Positions 1 to 4,915 of a stretch of DNA of 6,596 nucleotides are shown piece by piece (the first letter of the stretch is position 1; each line of letters begins with the position of its first letter). The notes under the pieces were generated by a model. It was not told the DNA's origin and did no database searches. It saw only the letters and a list, made by a program, of their open reading frames with translations. Source of the stretch: a bacterium (GTDB lineage: Bacteria; Bdellovibrionota_C; UBA2361; OMII01). The position numbers were made by a program, and so were the translations under genes. The DNA is taken from contig JAFMIS010000138.1 of NCBI GenBank assembly GCA_017853915.1, forward strand, positions 1 to 6,596. Reading direction: 5' to 3'.

Positions 1-58
1 TAAACCGTTATACGGCCCAAAAGCTGTATCGGGGGTTCGAATCCCCCACTCTCCGCCA
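1..58 (+). tRNA. tRNA-Ser, 3' part (probable anticodon GCT)
   Basis: The window opens inside the anticodon loop of a class II tRNA. TAA is read as position 36 plus the last two loop bases, followed by the 3' anticodon strand ACCGT. A long variable arm follows: ATACGGC pairs with GCTGTAT (one G-U) around a CCAAAA loop. Next come the T arm (GGGGG, TTCGAAT, CCCCC), the acceptor strand ACTCTCC, discriminator G and an encoded CCA. The long variable arm limits the choice to Ser, Leu or Tyr, and discriminator G points to Ser. The variable arm closely matches what I recall of E. coli tRNA-Ser(GCU), so the anticodon is probably GCT, but its first two bases lie outside the window. Confidence 0.93.
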
Positions 59-162
59 CTTAATAATCCCACAAAAAAATTACGAGAAGAATTTTAGACG
101 GCCGGTCCGGCCGCCAGATGTGAGGCGAACGACGAGCGCTCGCGGTCATTCGTGGCGTTTCA

Positions 163-179
163 GCGCCCGACCCGGGCGC
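163..179. repeat. GC-rich inverted repeat, 7-bp stem
   Basis: GCGCCCG and CGGGCGC form a perfect 7-bp stem around the 3-base loop ACC. The sequence downstream on the plus strand is T-rich (ATTTTCTTGTTCC at about 201) but starts some 20 bases later, so this is not a standard intrinsic terminator. It may help to end transcription from the tRNA side or may only be a palindrome in GC-rich spacer. Confidence 0.4.
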
Positions 180-259
180 CCTCCAAAGGACCCCTCAAAG
201 ATTTTCTTGTTCCTCACTGATCTCTTTGTGAATCTTCCCGTTGTAAAACGAGAACGCAG

Positions 260-279
260 GGTTTGCATCGGTGCACCCT
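260..279 (-). terminator. weak candidate terminator of the rhomboid gene
   Basis: On the minus strand, downstream of the rhomboid stop codon, GGGTGCA and TGCAAACCC can pair with a 2-base bulge around a CCGA loop. TTTT follows only about 10 bases after the stem. The stem is short and the T run weak, so it is only a candidate. Confidence 0.25.
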
Positions 280-299
280 CCGAGGAGAGTTCTTATCAA

Positions 300-1136
300 T
301 TACCACATTTTAGGTTTTAGAGCCGACATCCCTAAGATGAAGCCCACTACAGCACCGCCGACATGAGCTGTCGAGCTTACTTGAGGAACCATCCAATCAA
401 AGACTGCTTGTAGGGCAATGATTTGAGCCATCGAAGAGAGCTGCGCCTTAGCTCCGATGCTTCCAGTCGCCCGAAAGACCTGAAGGGCAAAAGCTGCCTG
501 GAGTCCCACCAGTCCAAGAACACTAGCTGATGCGCCCATGAGAATAATGTAGGTGGGTGTCGGTGAAAATTCAGCCACCGCCCACGCGACGAGCATGCCG
601 CCAACCCCGCAGATCAGGTACCCCAGAATGAATCGGAAAGACCCTAACAACCTCTCAACCATCGGTCCCAGGAACCAAAGCCCCATCATATTGAAGAAGA
701 GATGAGCAACGCCCAGATGAATAAACTGAGCGGTAACCAGCCTCCACCATTCTCCCTCCTGCAGAAGCGGGCTAAAAAGAGCTCCTACAGCTATGAGTCG
801 GTCTGGGTCCTCAGTAGCGTTCTGACTGACTTGAAAAAGGAACATCGCGATGTTCGTCGCGATCAAAATTTTTGTCGCAGGGCTCGGCGCCTTCGGTCCA
901 GGTGCGCCTTTTCTCCCGAATAGTTTAATGACACCAACATAGGCGACTAAAATTACGATAGAGATAAACCCCGCGTTCTCGACCCTAAGCCACTTGATGA
1001 GGCCGCAGCAGCTCAACGCTAGTAGGTTTGATGCCAAAATCCAGCGAGGTAAGAGACCCTTAAACTTTAGAATCTGATATAGGTCGCCGATAAGGTTCAG
1101 AGTGGCGGCGAGGAATAGTATGTGGTCAAGGTCCAT
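300..1136 (-). CDS. rhomboid family intramembrane serine protease
   Basis: The 278-residue membrane protein has the full set of rhomboid motifs. EWWRLVTAQFIH leads into H140-x4-H145-x3-N149 in the second core helix, the arrangement found in E. coli GlpG. G201-A-S203 holds the nucleophile and H258 in AHVGGAVVGF is the dyad histidine, so it should cut substrate helices within the inner membrane. The residue after the serine is Ala where many rhomboids have Gly. The core spans about residues 88-272. It is preceded by roughly 75 residues with three hydrophobic stretches (about 5-22, 32-49, 56-73) and a Gly/Pro/Lys linker (74-88), an N-terminal module different from GlpG's soluble cytoplasmic domain. 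The ATG is the only reasonable start because an in-frame stop lies 18 bases upstream. Its ribosome site is poor: AAGG sits about 13 bases away. The gene stands alone, divergent from acnA. Substrates are unknown. Confidence 0.93.
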   Translation of the reverse strand: MDLDHILFLAATLNLIGDLYQILKFKGLLPRWILASNLLALSCCGLIKWLRVENAGFISIVILVAYVGVIKLFGRKGAPGPKAPSPATKILIATNIAMFLFQVSQNATEDPDRLIAVGALFSPLLQEGEWWRLVTAQFIHLGVAHLFFNMMGLWFLGPMVERLLGSFRFILGYLICGVGGMLVAWAVAEFSPTPTYIILMGASASVLGLVGLQAAFALQVFRATGSIGAKAQLSSMAQIIALQAVFDWMVPQVSSTAHVGGAVVGFILGMSALKPKMW

Positions 1137-1191
1137 TAATGACTTTAGACCTTACTCTGCGCTGAGCCCCAGGGCAACCGACTCTGAGCTC

Positions 1192-1200
1192 TGGTATGAT
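1192..1200 (+). promoter_or_regulatory. extended -10 promoter candidate, plus strand
   Basis: TGGTATGAT matches an extended -10 element (TGn followed by TATGAT, 5 of 6 to TATAAT). No good -35 is present, as is usual for this class. Transcription would start near 1207, giving an RNA of about 130 bases that ends at the T run at 1327-1334, or one that reads on into acnA. Confidence 0.4.
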
Positions 1201-1201
1201 T

Positions 1202-1230
1202 ATTGTGCAAAAGGGTGATGCCCGTGTAAA
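1202..1230 (-). promoter_or_regulatory. promoter candidate for the rhomboid gene
   Basis: On the minus strand TTTACA (1225-1230, 5 of 6 to the -35 consensus) and CACAAT (1202-1207, 4 of 6 to the -10) are separated by exactly 17 bases. The start would be near 1195, leaving a 5' untranslated region of about 58 bases before the rhomboid ATG. The site overlaps the plus-strand extended -10, so the two promoters would compete. Confidence 0.42.
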
Positions 1231-1312
1231 AGCTGGACTATAGAGTACTATGCAAAAAGATTGAGACCGTTACTGTAGGCTCATGCTGGTATGCAGTCTG
1301 TAGTGAAAAGCC

Positions 1313-1334
1313 TCGGGACGCCCTGATTTTTTTT
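1313..1334 (+). terminator. terminator-like hairpin with eight T, upstream of acnA
   Basis: TCGGG pairs with CCC(T)GA around the loop ACG, with one bulged T, and is followed at once by eight T (1327-1334). An AAAA run before the stem could extend the pairing into the T run. The stem is short, with only three consecutive G-C pairs, so efficiency is doubtful, but hairpin plus T8 has the form of an intrinsic terminator. It lies 125 bases before acnA, so it would either end a short upstream RNA or act as an attenuator. Confidence 0.45.
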
Positions 1335-1353
1335 GCAAATTGTTATTTGTTGC

Positions 1354-1383
1354 TTGGCGCCGCATCTGTGGCGCAACTATAGT
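1354..1383 (+). promoter_or_regulatory. candidate acnA promoter
   Basis: TTGGCG (1354-1359, 4 of 6 to the -35) and TATAGT (1378-1383, 5 of 6 to the -10) are separated by 18 bases. The spacer holds an inverted repeat, GCGCC (1357-1361) and GGCGC (1370-1374), which could be an operator between the promoter elements. The start would fall near 1390, inside the long hairpin that follows. Confidence 0.4.
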
Positions 1384-1432
1384 GTTTTTGAAAAAGGCTA
1401 TTACCCTGTCACAGTCTTTTTGAGAAACACTA
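1380..1432 (+). promoter_or_regulatory. long hairpin / inverted repeat before acnA
   Basis: The left arm 1380-1399 pairs with the right arm 1413-1432 at 19 of 20 positions. Two of the pairs are G-U and the only mismatch is G1390/G1422. The loop at 1400-1412 has 13 bases. The arms include AGTGTTT against GAAACACT and AAAAAG against CTTTTT. It ends 26 bases before the acnA ATG and 11 bases before the Shine-Dalgarno site. It could be an RNA control element or, as DNA, an operator overlapping the -10 box. There is no following T run, so it is not a standard terminator. Confidence 0.65.
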
Positions 1433-1458
1433 AACTATCCCCCAGGTGAGGCTTCGCT

Positions 1459-4191
1459 ATGAGTCATAATCTCTTTAACACTCTTCAAGAGTTTTCCACG
1501 TCGGCCGGAAAAAAAGCCAAGTATTACTCATTGCCAGCACTTGAGCAGGCAGGCCTAGGCGTAATATCGCGATTGCCAGTTTCAATTCGTGTTGTGCTCG
1601 AATCGGTATTACGAAATTTTGATGGCCAACGAGTAGAGGAGCGAAACGTTCGAGAGCTCGCCTCCTGGAAACCCAAGGGAGAGAGAGTCTCTGAGATTCC
1701 GTTTGTTGTAGCTCGGGTTTTGTTGCAGGATTTTACCGGCGTACCACTCGGAGTCGATCTCGCCGCGATGCGTGCCGCAGTAAAAAAACTCGGTAAAAAC
1801 CCAGGTATTATCGAGCCCCTTGTTCCAGTCGATCTCGTAATTGATCATTCGGTGCAAGTTGACTACTCGAATCGCGCGAACGCATTGCAACTGAATATGG
1901 GGGTTGAGTTTGAGCGTAATCAATCGCGCTACCAGTTTCTCAAGTGGTGCAAGCAAGCGTTTAAATCTTTCAGTGTTGTGCCGCCGGGCTTCGGTATCTG
2001 TCATCAGGTAAATCTTGAGTACTTAGCAAAGGGTGTTCTTGAAAAGGACGGAACGTACTTCCCGGACACCCTCGTAGGAACTGACTCCCATACTACTATG
2101 ATCAACGGACTCGGGGTGGTTGGATGGGGCGTTGGCGGTATCGAGGCTGAGGCTGCGATGTTAGGTCAGCCGGTGTATTTCTTGACTCCCGACGTTGTTG
2201 GCTTTCACATGCACGGAAAGCTTTCGCCCGGTGTGACCGCGACCGATCTGGTCTTGCATGTAACAAATGTTCTGCGCCAGGCAAAAGTGGTAGGCAAATT
2301 CGTAGAGTTTTTTGGTGAGGGCGCGGAGTCGATTCCGGTGACTGACCGCGCTACGATCGCGAATATGGCCCCAGAGTACGGGGCAACGATGGGATTCTTT
2401 CCGGTAGATGAGCGCACATGCGAGTACCTCCTCGCGACCGGTCGAGACCCGGAGCATGTCGAGACCTTTAAGAATTACTGCAAAGCTCAGGGCCTTTTCG
2501 GAATACCGAAGCGCGGAGAGTGTGAGTATTCCGATCTGCTTGATCTTGATCTCTCGACGGTGAAGCCAAGCATCGCTGGGCCGAAACGACCACAAGATAA
2601 GATTGAGCTTGCGAGAGTAAAAAGCACCTTTACCACGTTGCTTACAAAACCAATAGCGGAGGGTGGATATGGCAAGAGCGCGGCCGATCTGGAAAAAACT
2701 TTTTCAATAGCAGTTCCAAAGAGTGGAGTTGGTAGTGATACGACGGATGCAATCCAGGTTCAGGTTCACCACGGTGAGGTGTTCATAGCGGCGATTACTT
2801 CGTGCACAAACACTTCAAATCCGAGCGTTATGCTCGCGGCAGGACTCTTGGCTAAGAAAGCGGGTGAGAAGGGCTTATCCGTGAAGCCGTTTGTAAAAAC
2901 ATCTCTTGCTCCTGGTTCACGGGTGGTGACGGAGTACCTGACGAAAACAGGACTTCAGTCGCATCTCGACGCGCTTGGTTTTCAGACGGTGGGATATGGA
3001 TGCACAACCTGTATCGGCAACTCCGGACCTCTTGATCCAAGGGTTGAGGAGTGCATTACCAAGAATGACCTCGTGGGTTCGGCGGTGCTCTCAGGAAATA
3101 GAAATTTTGAGGCGCGCGTTCATCAAAATATTAAAGCGAATTTTCTTATGAGTCCGCCACTTGTGGTCGCGTATGCGCTCGCCGGAACTGTGCGGATTGA
3201 CTTTGCGAGCGAGCCGATCGGACACGATCGACAGGGAAAGCCCGTTTTCCTCAAAGATATCTGGCCGACAGCCGAGGAGATCGCGGCGCTGATGCCACAG
3301 GCGTTTAATGCTCAGATGTATCGAGCGTTGTATGGCAATGTAACAGCGGAAAATCCGCTGTGGGATGAGGTTCCTGCGAGCGCCGGAGTGGTATATGAGT
3401 GGGATCCGTCATCAACATACATCCAAGAGCCACCGTATTTTGCGGGGTTTGAGTTAACTCCCTCCAAGCCCAAACCGATTGTGGGAGCTCGAGCGCTTGC
3501 CATCTTTGGCGACTCTGTCACTACAGATCATATCAGCCCAGCGGGAGCATTTAAGAAGGATTCTCCGGCGGGACGATATCTGATCGGTCGAGGCGTCGAC
3601 TTTAAAGACTTCAACAGTTACGGCGCGCGACGTGGGTCTCATGATGTGATGGTGCGGGGTACTTTCGCGAATGTGCGGATCAAGAATCTGATGGTTCCGG
3701 GTGTCGAGGGGAGCGTCACAATTCATCAGCCGAGTGGCGATCAGCTCTCAATATACGATGCTGCTGTGCGTTACGCCGAGACGAAGACTCCCTTAATTGT
3801 TTTCGCTGGCCAAGAGTACGGAACAGGTAGCTCCCGTGACTGGGCGGCAAAGGGTACAAATCTTTTGGGCGTGAAAGCTGTAGTAGCGGAGAGTTTCGAG
3901 CGCATCCATCGAAGTAATTTAATAGGGATGGGTGTGCTCCCATGTCAGTTTAAAAATGGAGAAACGGCCAAGAGTCTACAACTAACGGGAACTGAAGAGT
4001 TCTCTATTCGTGGGATCGAAAACGGAATTACTCCGGGCCAAGATATAACCTTAGTAGTGTCGCGTCCTGATGGTTCCGCGCACGATGTGACGGTGAAGCT
4101 ACGGGTTGATACCTCAATAGAAGTAGAATATTACAAGCATGGGGGGATTCTTCCTTATGTGTTGCGGTCTTTGATTGTCGGTGCCGCATAG
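1459..4191 (+). CDS. acnA: aconitate hydratase, AcnA type
   Basis: This is a full-length 910-residue AcnA-type aconitase (E. coli AcnA has 891). It interconverts citrate and isocitrate through cis-aconitate in the TCA cycle, in the cytoplasm. The cluster ligands of the 4Fe-4S centre are all present: C449 in TSCTNTSNPS, and C515 and C518 in GYGCTTCIGNSGPL. Other family signatures are LVGTDSHTTMINGLGVVGWG (206-225) in the catalytic core, and in the C-terminal swivel domain SYGARRGSHDV (720-730) and YGTGSSRDWAAKG (787-799). The aconitase fold covers about 70-575, then a linker, then the swivel domain (about 675-835). The ATG has a good ribosome site, AGGTGAGG, 7 bases upstream. It heads an operon with sodC and is preceded by a heavily structured leader. 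AcnA-type enzymes can bind mRNA when they lose the cluster, which makes autoregulation through the leader possible but unproven. The 2-methyl-branched AcnD is unlikely given the close match to AcnA. Confidence 0.97.
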   Translation: MSHNLFNTLQEFSTSAGKKAKYYSLPALEQAGLGVISRLPVSIRVVLESVLRNFDGQRVEERNVRELASWKPKGERVSEIPFVVARVLLQDFTGVPLGVDLAAMRAAVKKLGKNPGIIEPLVPVDLVIDHSVQVDYSNRANALQLNMGVEFERNQSRYQFLKWCKQAFKSFSVVPPGFGICHQVNLEYLAKGVLEKDGTYFPDTLVGTDSHTTMINGLGVVGWGVGGIEAEAAMLGQPVYFLTPDVVGFHMHGKLSPGVTATDLVLHVTNVLRQAKVVGKFVEFFGEGAESIPVTDRATIANMAPEYGATMGFFPVDERTCEYLLATGRDPEHVETFKNYCKAQGLFGIPKRGECEYSDLLDLDLSTVKPSIAGPKRPQDKIELARVKSTFTTLLTKPIAEGGYGKSAADLEKTFSIAVPKSGVGSDTTDAIQVQVHHGEVFIAAITSCTNTSNPSVMLAAGLLAKKAGEKGLSVKPFVKTSLAPGSRVVTEYLTKTGLQSHLDALGFQTVGYGCTTCIGNSGPLDPRVEECITKNDLVGSAVLSGNRNFEARVHQNIKANFLMSPPLVVAYALAGTVRIDFASEPIGHDRQGKPVFLKDIWPTAEEIAALMPQAFNAQMYRALYGNVTAENPLWDEVPASAGVVYEWDPSSTYIQEPPYFAGFELTPSKPKPIVGARALAIFGDSVTTDHISPAGAFKKDSPAGRYLIGRGVDFKDFNSYGARRGSHDVMVRGTFANVRIKNLMVPGVEGSVTIHQPSGDQLSIYDAAVRYAETKTPLIVFAGQEYGTGSSRDWAAKGTNLLGVKAVVAESFERIHRSNLIGMGVLPCQFKNGETAKSLQLTGTEEFSIRGIENGITPGQDITLVVSRPDGSAHDVTVKLRVDTSIEVEYYKHGGILPYVLRSLIVGAA

Positions 4192-4195
4192 GAGG
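4190..4195 (+). promoter_or_regulatory. strong ribosome binding site of sodC overlapping acnA stop
   Basis: AGGAGG shares its first two bases with the acnA stop codon TAG (4189-4191) and lies 4 bases before the sodC ATG. This arrangement supports translational coupling and fixes the sodC start. Confidence 0.8.
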
Positions 4196-4199
4196 CGAA

Positions 4200-4736
4200 A
4201 TGAGAAAAATAATAGCGATAGGAGTTAATGTATTAGCTGTGTGTGGAGTTGCTGTGGCGGCACCCTCAGGTGCTAGTGTAACGGTTACTATGAATGCAGT
4301 GGATGCCCAGGGAGTAGGAGCATCTGTTGGAACTATCCTCCTTAAAGATTCAAAAAATGGATTAGTACTCATCCCAAACCTTAAGGGTCTTGTGCCGGGA
4401 GAGCACGGCTTCCACGTGCATGAGAATCCCGACTGTGGCCCGAAAGAGAAGGATGGAAAGATGACGGCGGCTCTCGCTGCCGGTGGGCACTTTGATCCGC
4501 TCGCTACAGGGAAGCACCTTGGACCGCATGGTGGTGGGCATCGAGGAGATCTTCCAAAGCTTGAGGTGGCTGGGGATGGTACCGCGACTAAGACCATGCA
4601 CCTTGAGGGGGTCTCATTGGCTGATGTGCGAAATCGAAGCATTATGATTCACGCCGGTGGGGATAATTATGCTGATAGTCCGGCGCCCCTTGGAGGCGGA
4701 GGAGCTCGCGTGGCGTGTGGTGTAATTCCTAAGTAG
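4200..4736 (+). CDS. sodC: Cu/Zn superoxide dismutase, secreted (SodC)
   Basis: The 178-residue precursor has a Sec signal peptide (basic MRK, then a hydrophobic run, probable cleavage after VAVA at residue 20). It should act in the periplasm, turning superoxide into oxygen and peroxide. Copper ligands are H72 and H74 (GFHVHENPDC), bridging H97 (AAGGHFDP) and H151 (IMIHAGGDN). Zinc ligands are H97, H106, H114 and D117 (KHLGPHGGGHRGDLP). The disulfide cysteines are C79 and C173, and R170 is the channel arginine, in the GGGGARVACGVI ending. All catalytic residues are intact and length is normal for bacterial SodC. C15 is preceded by Val, so it does not make a lipobox. The gene begins 8 bases after acnA ends, which implies co-transcription. 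The gap after it is full of hairpins, the first of which begins inside its last codons. Confidence 0.97.
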   Translation: MRKIIAIGVNVLAVCGVAVAAPSGASVTVTMNAVDAQGVGASVGTILLKDSKNGLVLIPNLKGLVPGEHGFHVHENPDCGPKEKDGKMTAALAAGGHFDPLATGKHLGPHGGGHRGDLPKLEVAGDGTATKTMHLEGVSLADVRNRSIMIHAGGDNYADSPAPLGGGGARVACGVIPK

Positions 4737-4800
4737 TTGGTGAAACTACGTCCTGGTCAGGACCGAGCGATGCTAGGCAACTGAAAGTCCTGAGGATTCA

Positions 4801-4820
4801 GGTGGCGTGCTACCCCTTTT
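4801..4820 (+). terminator. candidate terminator of the acnA-sodC operon
   Basis: GGTGG and CTACC form a 5-bp stem with one G-U pair and a CGTG tetraloop, followed by CC and TTTT (4817-4820). It is weak by intrinsic-terminator standards, so some read-through into the downstream regulator gene is likely. Confidence 0.35.
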
Positions 4821-4850
4821 GGATCTGGTAAAACATAGGGCCCCTTTTGG
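4813..4850. repeat. direct repeat CCCCTTTTGG, two copies
   Basis: The 10-base sequence CCCCTTTTGG occurs at 4813-4822 and again at 4841-4850, 28 bases start to start. The copies lie 66-103 bases before the regulator ATG. They could be paired protein-binding sites, or part of the hairpins there. Confidence 0.5.
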
Positions 4851-4879
4851 CTCAATAATTTCGCCATACTAGCCGATAG

Positions 4880-4912
4880 TCCCTGCGTGGGTGAAAAAAA
4901 ACCTACGAGGGA
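4880..4912 (+). promoter_or_regulatory. hairpin covering the regulator's Shine-Dalgarno site
   Basis: TCCCT (4880-4884) pairs with AGGGA (4908-4912), and CGTGGGT (4886-4892) pairs with ACCTACG (4901-4907) with one G-U. G4885 is bulged and the loop is GAAAAAAA (4893-4900). The 3' strand contains the only Shine-Dalgarno sequence, GAGGG (4907-4911), which is wholly base-paired in the folded form and lies 4 bases before the ATG at 4916. Folding should lower translation unless something opens it. Confidence 0.65.
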
Positions 4913-4915
4913 AAA

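Larger units (their letters stand above)
59..299. other. non-coding spacer between tRNA and rhomboid gene
   Basis: No gene is supportable here. The only open frame starts with a GTG lacking a Shine-Dalgarno site, is rich in Arg and Pro, and runs into the antisense of the rhomboid gene. The stretch holds three GC-rich palindromes: CGGCCGG-T-CCGGCCG at 99-113, CGAGCGCTCG at 133-142, and GCGCCCG-ACC-CGGGCGC at 163-179. None is followed by a proper T run on the plus strand. A weak hairpin at 260-279 could serve as a terminator for the rhomboid gene, which reads leftward. No integrase or duplicated tRNA end is seen, so there is no sign of an integrated element. Confidence 0.6.
1137..1458. other. 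divergent control region, rhomboid gene / acnA
   Basis: This 322-bp stretch has no supportable protein gene. From left to right it contains a plus-strand extended -10 candidate, a minus-strand promoter candidate, a hairpin followed by eight T (1313-1334), and then three hairpins in a row. These are 1335-1350 (GCAAAT/ATTTGT with a TGTT loop), 1354-1376 (GCGCC/GGCGC core) and the long 1380-1432 structure. The acnA Shine-Dalgarno sequence AGGTGAGG lies at 1444-1451, 7 bases before the ATG. The amount of structure suggests a regulated leader rather than simple spacer. Confidence 0.6.
4733..4853 (+). promoter_or_regulatory. row of five small hairpins after sodC
   Basis: GTAGTT/AACTAC (4733-4749, GGTGA loop) overlaps the sodC stop codon. 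It is followed with no gap by GTCCT/AGGAC (4750-4763, GGTC loop by strict pairing, 14-base near-palindrome). Then CTGAA-TCC pairs with GGA-TTCAG (4781-4801, AG bulge, TGA loop). GGTGG/CTACC (4801-4814, CGTG loop) comes next with CCTTTT after it, and then GGGCC/GGCTC (4838-4853). The fourth, with its T run, is the best candidate for ending the acnA-sodC transcript, though the T run is short. Each stem is short and could arise by chance. The close packing is what stands out. Confidence 0.45.

Noticed and set aside
1..58. tRNA 3' end as an attachment site of an integrated element
   Set aside because: There is no integrase, no second copy of the tRNA end and no foreign-looking gene in the window; the tRNA end is simply cut by the window edge on its 5' side.
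120..320. A 66-codon plus-strand open frame after the tRNA
   Set aside because: It begins with GTG, has no Shine-Dalgarno site, has an Arg/Pro-rich composition typical of chance frames over palindromes, matches no family I know and ends antisense to the rhomboid gene.
1402..1414. Possible CRP/FNR site around TCACA in the acnA leader
   Set aside because: Only one half-site (TCACA) is present. There is no TGTGA or TTGAT half at the right spacing, and the motif lies in the hairpin loop.
4028..4642. A 204-codon minus-strand open frame across acnA and sodC
   Set aside because: It is antisense to two well-supported genes, rich in Pro/Ser/Arg, and has no recognisable motif. It is a shadow frame.
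4750..4801. Resemblance to bacterial SRP RNA (GGTCAGG-A-CCG core)
   Set aside because: The following GGAA tetraloop and the conserved AGCAG internal loop of SRP RNA are absent, and the flanking strands do not form the long SRP helix.
4764..4816. Resemblance to a SAM-I type riboswitch core (GATG, GGCAAC, hairpin, GGTGG)
   Set aside because: Only short words agree. The closing helix and conserved pseudoknot partners cannot be found, and the downstream gene has no link to methionine metabolism. A covariance search would settle it.
4847..4864. Sigma-54 promoter (TGGC ... TTCGC) before the regulator
   Set aside because: The GG and GC doublets are 12 bases apart, not 10, and the -12 box is a poor match.
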